A program made the translations under genes and the position numbers. A stretch of DNA of 64,000 nt from Actinoplanes auranticolor (lineage in GTDB: Bacteria; Actinomycetota; Actinomycetes; Mycobacteriales; Micromonosporaceae). How positions within the stretch are numbered: the stretch's first letter is position 1; every line of letters starts with the position of its first letter. Positions 6,978-16,065 of the stretch are shown here, in pieces. The DNA lies in assembly GCF_018332655.1 (NCBI RefSeq), contig NZ_BOQL01000003.1, forward strand, positions 83,068-147,067, in the 5' to 3' direction. The notes beneath the pieces were generated by a model. It searched no databases and had not been told where the DNA came from. It saw nothing but the letters and a program-made list of their open reading frames with translations.

Positions 6978-7613
6978 TCAGCCGCCCGGCTGCGGCGCGG
7001 TCGGCACTCCCGGCTCGCCCAGCGGGATCACCGGGCCCTGCTCGACGAAGATCAGCGGCGCCGAGCGGCCGTAGCGCTGCGGCATCGCGCTGCGCGCCCG
7101 CTCGACGTCGCGGGTGCCGATCTCCACGCCCACGCCGTCGTGGCGGGCCGCGACGCTGGAGATGCGCACGCCGTTCGCCTGCCAGGCGTCGAGGTCGGCG
7201 ACGATCCGGTCGTTCCAGCCGGCCAGCTCGGCCAGGCTGTGCGCCGCGTCCCGGACCACGATGCAGGTGTCCTCCGCGCTGAGCCGGATGAAGTCGTCGA
7301 ACGCGGCCGACGGCACCCGGTAGACGATCGCGCGTACCCGCTCCTGGTCGACCTCGAGCCCGGCGTAGCTGCCGGCGTGGTCGGCCCGGCCACCGGCATC
7401 GATGCGGGCCATCGCGGCCTCCAGCGCCGGGGGCGTCGCCGGCAGGATCCGCCCGCCCATCGTCACGGTCGCGGGCCGGCGGGAGAACTCGCACCCGGCC
7501 GTGGTCCAGCCCCCGGTGAGGCCCTCCTCGGGCACCTCGGGCTCACCGCACGAGCTGGTCACGAGCACCGCCCCGAGCAGCAGACAGCAGAGTCGATATC
7601 GACAGCGGCGCAT
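6978..7613 (-). CDS. predicted lipoprotein, unknown function
   Basis: A 211-aa protein with an N-terminal lipoprotein signal: MRRCRYRL, the hydrophobic core CCLLLGAVLV and a lipobox ending SSC near residue 21. The mature part has no recognised domain. It contains two further cysteines (in AGCEFSR and DTCIVVRD) that could pair outside the membrane. The ATG at 7613 was chosen because it places the signal peptide at the start. Its stop lies 4 bp from the convergent DUF4190 stop. Confidence 0.7.
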   Translation of the reverse strand: MRRCRYRLCCLLLGAVLVTSSCGEPEVPEEGLTGGWTTAGCEFSRRPATVTMGGRILPATPPALEAAMARIDAGGRADHAGSYAGLEVDQERVRAIVYRVPSAAFDDFIRLSAEDTCIVVRDAAHSLAELAGWNDRIVADLDAWQANGVRISSVAARHDGVGVEIGTRDVERARSAMPQRYGRSAPLIFVEQGPVIPLGEPGVPTAPQPGG

Positions 7614-7677
7614 CTCATCCCACCTCTCTACCGCGCGGGGCGGTAGTTCGCCAAGGTTCAACGAGAGGAACGGGGTG

Positions 7678-8619
7678 TCAGCGCGGGGTGGGATCCGCCG
7701 CGTCGGCCAGCGACGCGGTGGCGCGGCGCCGCTCCCGGCTGCCACCGAGGACCACCACGGCCACCCCGAGCACCAGCAGCGCCAGCCCCGGCAGCGCCAG
7801 GAGCCGCGGCGTCTGCCCCAGCCAGATCCAGGCCAGCAGGGCGGCCCCCGGCACCTCGAGCAGGATCAGCACGCTGACCCTGGTGGCCGTGGTGTGTTCG
7901 AGCGCGTAGTTGAACATCGAGTGGCCCAGCAGCTGCGCCCCCACCACGAGGGCCAGGATCGCCGCCCAGGTGCGGCCGTCGTAGCCGTGCAGATCCACCC
8001 CGGCCGCCAGGCACACCACGAGCAGGATCGCGGCGCAGGTGCCGTAGCAGACCCACGTGTACGTCGTGGTGCTCAGCCGGGCCCGCGCGCGTTCCCCCAA
8101 CGCCGTGTAGATCGCCGCGGCGATCGCGCCGATCAGGGCCAGGACGTCCGCGAAGACGGCTTGCGCCGACACGCCGATGTCCAGGCCGGTGGCCCAGACC
8201 GTGCCGGCGACGGCCAGGCCGATACCGACCCAGCCGGCCGTCGACGGGCGCCGGCCCTGCGCCGCCGCGATCAGGCCCTGCCACACCGGCTGGGTCGCGA
8301 CCAGCGCCGTGGCCGTCGCCACGGAACCGAGCTGCACGCTGGGCATCCAGGTCGCGAAGTGCAGGGCCAGGGCGACGCCGGCGAGGACGGCGAACATCCC
8401 GGTACGGCTGCGCAGCGTCCCCAGCTCGGCCCGGCGCGGACCGGCCGCGATCGGGGTCAGCGCCGCGAAGGCCAGCCCGTTGCGCCAGAACGCCACGGCC
8501 AGCGCCGGAGCCGCCACGAAGGCGATCAGCGGGGCCGAGGTCGAGACCGCGAGCACCGCCACGGCCAGCGCCGCCCCGGTCAGCCAGGAGGGCCGTTCGC
8601 GGGGTGACTGCATATTCAT
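7678..8619 (-). CDS. EamA/DMT-superfamily transporter
   Basis: A 313-aa integral membrane protein with about ten hydrophobic segments in two EamA halves. It has hallmarks of the drug/metabolite transporter family: FWRNGLAF after TM2, ATQPVWQGLIAA, and in the second half LGHSMFNYALEHTTATRVSVLILLEVP. The substrate is unknown. A second Met at residue 3 is an alternative start. A perfect palindrome (8642-8655) lies 23 bp upstream and probably controls it. Confidence 0.88.
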   Translation of the reverse strand: MNMQSPRERPSWLTGAALAVAVLAVSTSAPLIAFVAAPALAVAFWRNGLAFAALTPIAAGPRRAELGTLRSRTGMFAVLAGVALALHFATWMPSVQLGSVATATALVATQPVWQGLIAAAQGRRPSTAGWVGIGLAVAGTVWATGLDIGVSAQAVFADVLALIGAIAAAIYTALGERARARLSTTTYTWVCYGTCAAILLVVCLAAGVDLHGYDGRTWAAILALVVGAQLLGHSMFNYALEHTTATRVSVLILLEVPGAALLAWIWLGQTPRLLALPGLALLVLGVAVVVLGGSRERRRATASLADAADPTPR

Positions 8620-8641
8620 CCCTCGCCGTCGCTTTGTGCGT

Positions 8642-8655
8642 CTGTATGCATACAG
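8642..8655. promoter_or_regulatory. perfect palindrome CTGTATGCATACAG
   Basis: A 14-bp perfect palindrome lies in the 125-bp divergent gap between the EamA transporter (minus) and the HAD hydrolase (plus). TGTATNNATACA-like dyads are typical of GntR-family operators. No regulator gene is adjacent, so the cognate factor is unknown. Confidence 0.5.
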
Positions 8656-8744
8656 TTTGTCGACCTGAGTTGAACGGAAAGTGAGGCAGTCGTTACGCTC
8701 GCCGCCGATGCATTTCCGTCAATCCCTCAGGAGAGTGGTTTTCG

Positions 8745-9443
8745 ATGCCCGCGTTCCAAGCGGTCGTGTTCGACTTTTTCGGCACGCTGACCCGTTCCGT
8801 GCGGAGGGGACCCCAGCACGCCGACATCGCTCGGGCGCTGGGCTGTGATCCCGACGCGGTGCTGAGCGTCCTGGATCGTACGTTCCAGATCCGGGCCCGG
8901 GGTGATCTCGGGTCCGCCGAGGCCACCCTGCGGTGGGTCACCGAGCAGGCCGGTGGCCGGCCGCGCGCCGCCCAGCTGCAGGCCGCGGTGCCGGCCCGGG
9001 TCGACGCACTGAAGGCCGACACCCGGCTGCGGGCCGACGCGGAGAGCGTTCTCCGCGCCGTCAAACAGCGCGGCCTGCGGACCGCCCTGATCAGCGACTG
9101 CACCCACGAACTGCCCGCCTTCCTGCCGAGCATGCCGATCGCCCCGCTGCTCGACGTCAACGTCTTCTCCGTCGAGGTCGGCCGGTGCAAGCCGGACCCG
9201 CTGATCTACCTGGAAGCCTGCCGGCGGATGCGGGTGGCCCCCGAGGACTGCCTCTACGTCGGTGACGGCGGCAGCCACGAGCTCACCGGCGCCGCCGCCG
9301 TCGGCATGACCGCCGTCCGGCTGGCCGCGCCCGACCTGGCCGACCATCTGGTGTTCGACGCGGACGAGGACTTCGCCGGCCTGAGCGTGCCGTCGCTGAC
9401 CGCCGTGCTGGATCTGCTGGATCCCGTACCCGCGCTGGCCTGA
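8745..9443 (+). CDS. HAD-superfamily hydrolase
   Basis: A 232-aa haloacid-dehalogenase-type hydrolase. Motif I is VVFDFFGTLT, motif II is ALISDCT, motif III is the Lys of RCKPDPLIY and motif IV is VGDGGSHE. The +2 residue of motif I is Phe rather than the Asp of most HAD phosphatases, which is closer to dehalogenase-type DxYGT motifs. Phosphatase activity is therefore not certain. An alpha-helical cap lies between motifs I and II. A terminator hairpin follows the gene. Confidence 0.87.
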   Translation: MPAFQAVVFDFFGTLTRSVRRGPQHADIARALGCDPDAVLSVLDRTFQIRARGDLGSAEATLRWVTEQAGGRPRAAQLQAAVPARVDALKADTRLRADAESVLRAVKQRGLRTALISDCTHELPAFLPSMPIAPLLDVNVFSVEVGRCKPDPLIYLEACRRMRVAPEDCLYVGDGGSHELTGAAAVGMTAVRLAAPDLADHLVFDADEDFAGLSVPSLTAVLDLLDPVPALA

Positions 9444-9472
9444 GCCCATGCAGGATGCATTATCGGCTCGCC

Positions 9473-9502
9473 CACGCGGCCCGGTCCCGGCCGGGCCGCG
9501 TG
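9473..9502 (+). terminator. hairpin after HAD gene
   Basis: A perfect 12-bp GC-rich stem (9473-9484 with 9491-9502) encloses a 6-nt loop. It lies 30 bp after the HAD stop and just before the next gene on the same strand. No clear T-tract follows. Confidence 0.55.
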
Positions 9503-9515
9503 CGAGGATGACCGG

Positions 9516-10013
9516 GTGACGACCGAGCTCGTGGCTGAGGCCATCAAGAAGGCCGGCATCGCCTGGATCGAGGCGCCCGGCGGCCCTTCCCTGGGCCTGT
9601 GGGTCATGCCGCTCGACGGCGCCCTCCTCCTGGTCTGCGGCCCCGGCGAGCAGGCCGCGCCCGGCCTGGCCGAGGCGACCCGCGCCTCGGTGCGCCTGCG
9701 CGGCGACAACGGCGGCCTGATCGTGATCGTCGAAGCGCAGGTCGAGCGGCTCACACCGGGCAGCGACGAGTGGACCGAGATCGCCCCGCAGCTGGCCGGC
9801 AAGCGCCTCAACGCCACCGGCACCGCCGAGCAGCTGGTGGCCCGCTGGGCCGAATCCGATTGCGCGGTCCTGCGCCTGACGCCGGTGGACGAGCCGATCG
9901 CGGCCCCCCACCTGCCGACCGCCTCGCAGGCCGAGCCCCCACGCGAGACCCCGGCCCGCGTCAAGGTCCGCCGCCCGTTCCGCCTGCACCGCGTCCGCAA
10001 ACGCAAGCCGTAG
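9516..10013 (+). CDS. conserved actinobacterial hypothetical protein
   Basis: A 165-aa soluble protein with a GTG start at 9516. It opens with a helix (MTTELVAEAIKKAGIAWIEA), then a beta-rich core with GLWVMPLDGALLLVCG and SVRLRGDNGGLIVIVEAQVERL. The tail is very basic (RVKVRRPFRLHRVRKRKP). The core resembles a small flavin-reductase/PNPOx-like barrel often seen as a hypothetical protein in actinobacteria, but I cannot assign a function. The basic tail might contact nucleic acid or membrane. Confidence 0.7.
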   Translation: MTTELVAEAIKKAGIAWIEAPGGPSLGLWVMPLDGALLLVCGPGEQAAPGLAEATRASVRLRGDNGGLIVIVEAQVERLTPGSDEWTEIAPQLAGKRLNATGTAEQLVARWAESDCAVLRLTPVDEPIAAPHLPTASQAEPPRETPARVKVRRPFRLHRVRKRKP

Positions 10014-10071
10014 CCGGACCGCGCGACCCACCCTGCCGGCTGCATGCGACAAGAGCCGGAAACCAAGCAGG

Positions 10072-10944
10072 TCAGCCGATGAACGGCGGCACTGCGATCT
10101 CGCCCTGGGCCACCGGGACCACGTGGCCGGACACCGTGGCCACCGTGGCGGCGCCGTCCGCTGCCGTCACCGTGCACTCCAGCAGCGAAGGCCGGTGCAT
10201 CTCGATGCCCTGGTGCACGGTGTACGACGTCGTCCCCTCCCCGGGCAGCCAGCCCTGTCCCACCAGCCACACGCCCAGGCCCAGGGCCGCCGAGCCGGTC
10301 GCCGGGTCCTCCGGCACCGACACCCCCGGGCAGAAGACCCGCACGTACGCCGTCCGCTCGGCCGCCTCCCAGGCGAAGACGCTGATACCCGTCACGCCCA
10401 GCGCGCGGGCCCGCGCCGGATCGGCCCACGCGCGGGCCAGCGCTTCACGGCGAACCGGCAGGATCACGAATTCCAGCCCGCAGCCGGCCGCCGCGGGCCC
10501 CGCCGCCTCCCCGGCGAAGTCCTCCGCCGTCAGGCCCACCAGATCCAGCAGGTCCCGGACCGGCAGCGGGGCACCCAGCGTCGGCTTGCCACCGGTCAGC
10601 GTGGCCACATCCGAGCCCACTGTGATCGGCAGCATCCCCGCGCCGCACTCCTGGACGACCTGTCCCGGCTGCGCCAGGCCCCGCCGGACCGAGACCACCG
10701 CGGCCCCGACACTCGGGTGGCCCGCGAACGGCAGTTCCGTCTCCGGGGTGAAGATCCGCGCCCGGTACGTCGCCCCGGCGGCCGACGGCAGCACGAAGAC
10801 GGTCTCCGAAAGGTTGAACTCCCGGGCCAGTGTCTGCATCTGGTCACCGGCCAGGGACTCGGCGCCGAAGACGACGGCCAGCGGGTTTCCGGCGAAAGGG
10901 CGGTCGGTGAACACGTCGACGATCTCGTACGCCACGGTAGACAT
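10072..10944 (-). CDS. PhzF-family isomerase/epimerase-like protein
   Basis: This 290-aa protein has the PhzF/diaminopimelate-epimerase fold. The opening YEIVDVFTDRPFAGNPLAVVF is diagnostic. The catalytic Glu of PhzF corresponds to Glu47 in NLSETVF, and the second half has the FCPGVSVPEDPATGSAALGLGVWL signature. No phenazine genes are nearby, so this is one of the many PhzF-like proteins of unknown substrate. It is divergent from the MgtE_N/CBS gene, with start codons only 27 bp apart. Confidence 0.92.
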   Translation of the reverse strand: MSTVAYEIVDVFTDRPFAGNPLAVVFGAESLAGDQMQTLAREFNLSETVFVLPSAAGATYRARIFTPETELPFAGHPSVGAAVVSVRRGLAQPGQVVQECGAGMLPITVGSDVATLTGGKPTLGAPLPVRDLLDLVGLTAEDFAGEAAGPAAAGCGLEFVILPVRREALARAWADPARARALGVTGISVFAWEAAERTAYVRVFCPGVSVPEDPATGSAALGLGVWLVGQGWLPGEGTTSYTVHQGIEMHRPSLLECTVTAADGAATVATVSGHVVPVAQGEIAVPPFIG

Positions 10945-10971
10945 GGTTCGACGCTAACTTAGGCTGGTGCG

Positions 10972-12285
10972 GTGACCATGGGGAGCAGGGTTTATCTGGC
11001 GCGGCTCGCGGCGCTGCCCGTTTTCGACCCCAACGGCGACCGGGTGGGCCGGGTACGCGACGCCGTACTGCGGTTGCGCACCACCAACCGGCCGCCGCAG
11101 GTCGTCGGTCTCGTCGCCGAGATGGCGCTGCGCCGCCGGATCTTCCTGCCGATCGGCCGGGTGACCTCGATGGACGCCGAGGCCGTGGTGCTCAGCACCG
11201 GCATGCTCAACCTCCGCCGGTTCGAGAAGCGGCCCAACGAGCTGCTGGTGCTCGAAGAGGTGCTGGACCGGCGGGTCACGGTCGAGCCCGAGGACCGGCA
11301 GGGTCCCGGCACCACCGGCACGGTCGTCGACCTGGGCATGGAGCTCAACCGCAACAACGAGTGGCTGATCACCCGGGTCGCCGTCCGCCAGCACACCGGC
11401 CGGCTGGCCCGGCGCGGGCACACGTACCAGGTGGAGTACGACCGGATCCGCGGCCTGGTCGGGCCGACCGACACCCAGGGCACGTCCAATCTGGTGGCGC
11501 TGCTGGAGCAGATGCGGCCCGCGGACATGGCCAACGCCCTGCAGGACCTGGCCGACGCGCGGCGCAACGAGGTCGCCGCGGCGCTGAGCGACCGGACGCT
11601 GGCCGACGTGCTCGAGGAGCTGCCCGAGCACGACCAGGTGGAGATCCTGATCCAGCTGGACCGCGAACGCGCCGCCGACGTCCTGGAACGGATGGACCCG
11701 GACGACGCCGCGGACCTGCTGGCCGAGCTGCCCAAGGCGGAACAGGCGGTCCTGCTCGACCTGATGGAGCCGGAAGAGGCGGCCCCGGTCCGGCAGCTGA
11801 TGAGCTACACCCCCGGCACCGCCGGCTCGGTGATGACCTCGGAGCCGGTGATCCTGACCCCGGACACCACGGTGGCCGAGGCGCTGGCCCGGATCCGCGA
11901 GCCGGAGCTGTCCCCCGTCGTCGCCGCGCAGGTCTTCGTGGCGCGGGCACCGTCGGCGACGCCGAGCGGGAAGTACCTCGGCATGGTCCATTTCCAGCGG
12001 CTGCTGCGCGAGCCGCCCTCGTCGATCCTGGGCGGGCTCATCGAGACGGACATAGATCCTTTGCAGCCCGAGACGAATCTCACCGAGATCACCCGGCGGA
12101 TGGCGACCTACGACATGGTGGCGATGCCGGTGGTCGACAGCGCGTACCGGCTGGTCGGGGCGGTGACCGTGGACGACGTGCTGGACCACTCGCTGCCCCG
12201 CGACTGGCGTGACCGCGACGCCCAGGACGCCCGGGACGAGGCCGACGCGCTGCTGCGCCAGGCCCGGACGGAGATGGGCTCATGA
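10972..12285 (+). CDS. MgtE N-terminal-domain / CBS protein
   Basis: A 437-aa cytosolic protein built as a PRC-barrel-like N-terminus (about 1-75), a middle region, an MgtE_N superhelix (about 175-285, with repeated ADVLERMDPDDAADLLAELP units) and a CBS pair (about 290-425). The channel-forming membrane domain of true MgtE Mg2+ transporters is missing, so it is more likely a Mg2+ or nucleotide sensor than a transporter. It starts at GTG 10972; an ATG two codons later is an alternative. It overlaps the DUF1003 gene by 4 bp (ATGA), suggesting translational coupling. The order matches mycobacterial Rv1232c-Rv1229c. Confidence 0.88.
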   Translation: MTMGSRVYLARLAALPVFDPNGDRVGRVRDAVLRLRTTNRPPQVVGLVAEMALRRRIFLPIGRVTSMDAEAVVLSTGMLNLRRFEKRPNELLVLEEVLDRRVTVEPEDRQGPGTTGTVVDLGMELNRNNEWLITRVAVRQHTGRLARRGHTYQVEYDRIRGLVGPTDTQGTSNLVALLEQMRPADMANALQDLADARRNEVAAALSDRTLADVLEELPEHDQVEILIQLDRERAADVLERMDPDDAADLLAELPKAEQAVLLDLMEPEEAAPVRQLMSYTPGTAGSVMTSEPVILTPDTTVAEALARIREPELSPVVAAQVFVARAPSATPSGKYLGMVHFQRLLREPPSSILGGLIETDIDPLQPETNLTEITRRMATYDMVAMPVVDSAYRLVGAVTVDDVLDHSLPRDWRDRDAQDARDEADALLRQARTEMGS

Positions 12286-12806
12286 CCGAGCCGCGCCGGG
12301 ACCGGCTGGACCAGCCGATCGAGCCGGGCCGGGTACGCCTGCCCCGCTTCGACCCGGAGGCCTTCGGACGCTGGTCGGAGAGCATCGCCCGGTACATGGG
12401 CACCGCGAAGTTCATCGTCTACATGACGATCATCATCGCGGCCTGGTTCGCCTGGAACACCCTGGCGCCCAAGGATCTGCGCTTCGACCCGTACACGTTC
12501 ACGTTCCTGACTCTGATCCTGTCCTTGCAGGCGTCCTACGCCGCGCCGCTCATCCTGCTGGCGCAGAACCGCCAGGCCGACCGGGACCGCCTGACGATGG
12601 AGGAGGACCGCCGGCGCGCGGCCATGCAGAAGGCCGACACCGAGTACCTGGCCCGCGAGATCGCCTCGCTGCGGATCGCCGTCGGCGAGGTCACGACCCG
12701 CGACTTCCTGCGCTCCGAGCTGGCCCGGCTCGCCGACGAACTCGACGAGGCGGCCCACCGCCGGCAGAAGCTGGAACGTAAGGAGTGGGAGGAGGAACGG
12801 AACTGA
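12282..12806 (+). CDS. DUF1003 membrane protein
   Basis: A 174-aa protein with two close transmembrane helices (FIVYMTIIIAAWFAWNTL and FTFLTLILSLQASYAAPLILL). These are followed by the DUF1003 hallmark AQNRQADRDR and a charged C-terminal helix predicted to form a coiled coil (residues about 105-174). Its start overlaps the preceding MgtE_N/CBS stop. The pair probably acts together at the membrane, perhaps in Mg2+ handling, which is inferred from conserved neighbourhood only. Confidence 0.9.
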   Translation: MTEPRRDRLDQPIEPGRVRLPRFDPEAFGRWSESIARYMGTAKFIVYMTIIIAAWFAWNTLAPKDLRFDPYTFTFLTLILSLQASYAAPLILLAQNRQADRDRLTMEEDRRRAAMQKADTEYLAREIASLRIAVGEVTTRDFLRSELARLADELDEAAHRRQKLERKEWEEERN

Positions 12807-12868
12807 GCCGACCCGCGGCGGAAAACCCAGGCAAATTCGATGTCTGAGACCGACGTAGCATGGTCGTC

Positions 12869-14017
12869 ATGTCCGCACCAGCCCCCACCATCGAGGACGC
12901 GATCCAGGCGGCCCTCGCCACCGTCGACGATCCCGAGATCCGCCGCCCGATCACCGAGCTCGGCATGGTCAAGGGCTTCACCGTCGCCGGGTCCGGTGTG
13001 AAGGTCGAGCTGCTGCTCACCGTCGCCGGTTGCCCGCTGCGCGACAAGCTCACCAACGACATCACCGCCGCGGTCACCACGATCCCCGGGATCACCACCG
13101 TGGAGATCGACTTCGGCGTCATGACCGAGGAGCAGCGCAAGTCCCTGCAGGCCACGCTGCGCGGTGGCGGCGAGACGGCCGAGCCGGTCATCCCGTTCGC
13201 CCAGCCGGGTTCCAAGACCCGGGTGTACGCGGTGGCCAGCGGCAAGGGTGGTGTCGGCAAGTCCAGCGTCACGGTCAACCTGGCGGCCGCCCTGGCCAGG
13301 CGCGGCCTGTCGGTCGGCGTGGTCGACGCCGACATCTACGGCCACTCGGTGCCCCGCATGCTCGGGGTCGAGGGCCGGCCCACCCGCGTCGAGGACATGA
13401 TCATGCCGCCGCAGTCGCACGGCGTGAAGGTCATCTCGATCGGCATGTTCACCTCGGGCAATGCCGCCGTGGTGTGGCGCGGGCCGATGCTGCACCGGGC
13501 CCTGCAGCAGTTCCTCGCGGACGTCTTCTGGGGCGACCTGGACGTGCTGCTGCTGGACCTGCCGCCGGGCACCGGTGATGTGGCCATCTCGCTGGCCCAG
13601 CTGCTGCCCAACGCCGAGATCCTGGTCGTCACCACGCCGCAGACGGCCGCCGCCGAGGTCGCCGAGCGGGCCGGGGCGATCGCGCTGCAGACCCACCAGC
13701 GGCTCGTCGGCGTGGTGGAGAACATGTCCTGGCTCGAGCTGCCCGACGGCACCCGCATGGAGGTCTTCGGCGCCGGTGGCGGCCAGACCGTGGCCGACTC
13801 GCTGACCAGGACGATGGGCGCCTCGGTGCCGCTGCTGGGTCAGATCCCGCTGGACACCCGGGTCCGCGAGGCGGGCGACGCCGGCACGCCGGTCGTGCTG
13901 GCCGACCCGGAGGCACCGGCGGCCAAGGCCCTGGACGCGGTCGCGGACCGGCTCGCCATCCGGCGTGAGTCGCTGGTCGGCAAGCCGCTCGGTCTGCTGG
14001 TCAACGCCCGCAAGTAG
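12869..14017 (+). CDS. mrp: Mrp/ApbC-type P-loop NTPase, FeS carrier family
   Basis: A 382-aa protein with an N-terminal MIP18-like (DUF59) domain (1-90; PEIRRPITELGMV and the Cys in VAGCPLRDK). The ParA-type ATPase domain follows, with deviant Walker A ASGKGGVGKSS at 123-133 and DLPPGTGD. The family delivers Fe-S clusters. The C-terminal CxxC seen in many Mrp proteins is absent here (ENMSWLELPDGT), as I recall for mycobacterial Mrp. An ATG nine bases upstream (12860) is an alternative start. It is convergent with tatB, with 3 bp between the stops. Confidence 0.93.
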   Translation: MSAPAPTIEDAIQAALATVDDPEIRRPITELGMVKGFTVAGSGVKVELLLTVAGCPLRDKLTNDITAAVTTIPGITTVEIDFGVMTEEQRKSLQATLRGGGETAEPVIPFAQPGSKTRVYAVASGKGGVGKSSVTVNLAAALARRGLSVGVVDADIYGHSVPRMLGVEGRPTRVEDMIMPPQSHGVKVISIGMFTSGNAAVVWRGPMLHRALQQFLADVFWGDLDVLLLDLPPGTGDVAISLAQLLPNAEILVVTTPQTAAAEVAERAGAIALQTHQRLVGVVENMSWLELPDGTRMEVFGAGGGQTVADSLTRTMGASVPLLGQIPLDTRVREAGDAGTPVVLADPEAPAAKALDAVADRLAIRRESLVGKPLGLLVNARK

Positions 14018-14020
14018 GGC

Positions 14021-14461
14021 TTACGTAGCGTCCAGATCGAATCTGCGCGGCGCCGGGGTGGACTTCTCCACCGCGGCGCCGTTGCTGTTCGCGGTGGAGC
14101 TGACGTCGTCGCGGTGCGCCTTGAGGTCCGCCGCGGAGGCGACCTCGTCCAGGTCCGACTTCACGCCGTTCAGGTCGTTCTTGACGTCGTCGAACAGGCC
14201 CTGCAGCGGCTTGCGGATCGCCTGCTCGTCGTCCTCGCTCAGCAGATGCTTGCGGATGAAGGCCTTCGGGTGCAGGTCCTGCAGCTGGATGTCGGTGCCC
14301 AGCTCACGGCTCAGGTCGGTGGTGGCGTTCTGGGCCATCGCCCGCAGGCCGCGCAGCATCCGCAGACCGTCGCCGATCACCTTGGGCAGGCGCTCACCGA
14401 AGATCAGCAGCGCGAGCATCAGCAGGGCGCCGATCTCCCACCAGTTGAGGTTCTCGAACAC
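14021..14461 (-). CDS. tatB: Sec-independent (twin-arginine) translocase subunit TatB
   Basis: A 146-aa protein with one N-terminal membrane helix (WEIGALLMLALLIFG), the TatA/B hinge ERLPK, and an amphipathic helix (VIGDGLRMLRGLRAMAQNA). A long charged C-terminal region follows. This length and tail favour TatB over TatA. The GTG at 14461 follows GGGAGG; an in-frame upstream start would put a charged arm before the membrane helix. It lies downstream of the HtrA-like protease, as in mycobacteria. Confidence 0.9.
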   Translation of the reverse strand: MFENLNWWEIGALLMLALLIFGERLPKVIGDGLRMLRGLRAMAQNATTDLSRELGTDIQLQDLHPKAFIRKHLLSEDDEQAIRKPLQGLFDDVKNDLNGVKSDLDEVASAADLKAHRDDVSSTANSNGAAVEKSTPAPRRFDLDAT

Positions 14462-14539
14462 GCGCGGACCTCCCTCGTCGCGTACCTGAGCAAGAGTACG
14501 CACGCACTCCTTGCCTGCGCTGCCCGCCCATGAGGCGGT

Positions 14540-15805
14540 TCACTTCGCGTCGGCCGCCAGCGTCACGGAGGCCGTCTGGGTCTTGGTGCCGCGCCGGTAT
14601 TCGACCGCGACGACCGACTCCGGGGCGTACTTGCGGACCAGGGCGATCAGGTCGGTGCCGTCCTCCAGCAGGTGACCGTTCATCTTGGTGATCACGTCAC
14701 CGGACTTCAGCCCGGCCGTGGCGGCCGGACCGGTGGGCTGAACCGAGCGCAGCCGGGCTCCGGACGAGCCTGCGGAGCCGGACGTGCCGCCGGTGGAGAC
14801 CTCGGCCCCGATCACCGTGCGACGAGCCTTGCCGTGGTCGATGATCTCGCGGGCGACCCGCATGGCCTGGTTGATGGGGATGGCGAAGGCCAGGCCGATG
14901 TTGCCGGCCTCGGTGTCGCTGCCGCCCACTGACCGGATCACCGAGTTCATGCCGACCACCCGGCCGGCCCCGTCGACCAGCGGGCCGCCGGAGTTGCCCT
15001 GGTTGACCGCCGCGTCGGTCTGGATGGCGGCGTAGTAGCGGACGGTGCCGCCCGGCTCGCCGGCCTGGATGGTGCGGTCCAGCGCGCTCACGATGCCGGA
15101 GGTCACTGTGTTCACCAGAGCCAGCGGTGAACCGAATGCGAGCACGGGATCACCGACGGCAATGGAGTCGGAGTCGCCAAGTGAGACAGCCGTCACACTC
15201 TTCTTTGCGACTTTGATCACGGCGATGTCCGATTCCGGGTCCCGGCCGACCACTGTCGCCGACGCGGTGGACCCGTCGCTGAAGGACACCGACAGGGAGT
15301 CGTTGGCCCCCTCGACGACATGGTCGTTGGTCACCACGTAGCCGTTCGGGGAGATCACGAAGCCCGAGCCGATCGCTCCGGTGACCCGGACGGTGACCAC
15401 GCTCGGTAGCATCTGCTTGGCCACGCCGGCCAGCGAGTCGGGCGCCCGCTGGGCTGCCGACGGGGCCGCCAGCGGCGTGCCGCCGAGCTGGGTGCCGCCG
15501 CCGACCCCGCTGCGGGTGGCGAAGACGAAGCCCAGAGTGCCGCCGAGGCCGCCGGCCAGCAGGGCGGTGACCAGGCAGATGAGCAGTACGGGGGTCATCG
15601 ACCGGCGCGGCGCGTCCGGATCGACGACGGGCTCGGGCTGCGGGCCGGTGCTCACCGGGGCGGTGGGCACGACCACCGCCGACGGTGCGTACGGATCGCG
15701 CCACGGATCGGTCAATGCGTCGGACCACCACGGCGACCCCGCCGACGCTCCAGGCGCGGCGGACGGCGGCGGTTGAGGCTGGCGCCAGTTCCAGCCGTCG
15801 GTCAC
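14540..15805 (-). CDS. HtrA/DegP-like membrane-anchored serine protease with PDZ
   Basis: A 421-aa protein. Residues 1-70 are a Pro-rich cytoplasmic arm, 73-97 a transmembrane anchor, then a trypsin-like domain with catalytic His162 (TNDHVV), Asp193 (ESDIAVIKV) and Ser272 (GNSGGPL). A C-terminal PDZ domain follows (LRSVQPTGPAATAGLKSGDVITKMNG begins it). It should act outside the membrane in protein quality control. GTG at 15805 with GGGGAGG is preferred to an upstream ATG. In mycobacteria htrA sits in a sigE-rseA-htrA-tatB operon. Here sigE and rseA are missing from the spot. Confidence 0.92.
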   Translation of the reverse strand: MTDGWNWRQPQPPPSAAPGASAGSPWWSDALTDPWRDPYAPSAVVVPTAPVSTGPQPEPVVDPDAPRRSMTPVLLICLVTALLAGGLGGTLGFVFATRSGVGGGTQLGGTPLAAPSAAQRAPDSLAGVAKQMLPSVVTVRVTGAIGSGFVISPNGYVVTNDHVVEGANDSLSVSFSDGSTASATVVGRDPESDIAVIKVAKKSVTAVSLGDSDSIAVGDPVLAFGSPLALVNTVTSGIVSALDRTIQAGEPGGTVRYYAAIQTDAAVNQGNSGGPLVDGAGRVVGMNSVIRSVGGSDTEAGNIGLAFAIPINQAMRVAREIIDHGKARRTVIGAEVSTGGTSGSAGSSGARLRSVQPTGPAATAGLKSGDVITKMNGHLLEDGTDLIALVRKYAPESVVAVEYRRGTKTQTASVTLAADAK

Positions 15806-16065
15806 GTCGGTGCCTCCCCTGGTCGGTACCGGAGCGCCGGGCTCCGGCATCCAGGATGACACGGATCGGTGGAGATCATCCGGTCAGTGGGACCGCGGGT
15901 CCGGCCCCGCCGCTTTGCGCCGCCGAAGTCCCGGTGCGCGAAGGGTGAGCATCGCTCTACGCTCATACCCGATGTGCACCGGTTCCGGACCGCGCATCCC
16001 CGCTCCAGACGGAGGTCGTCATCGTCACCGCAGCCCGATCGTTCGGCGCCCCGACCGCGCAGTCG

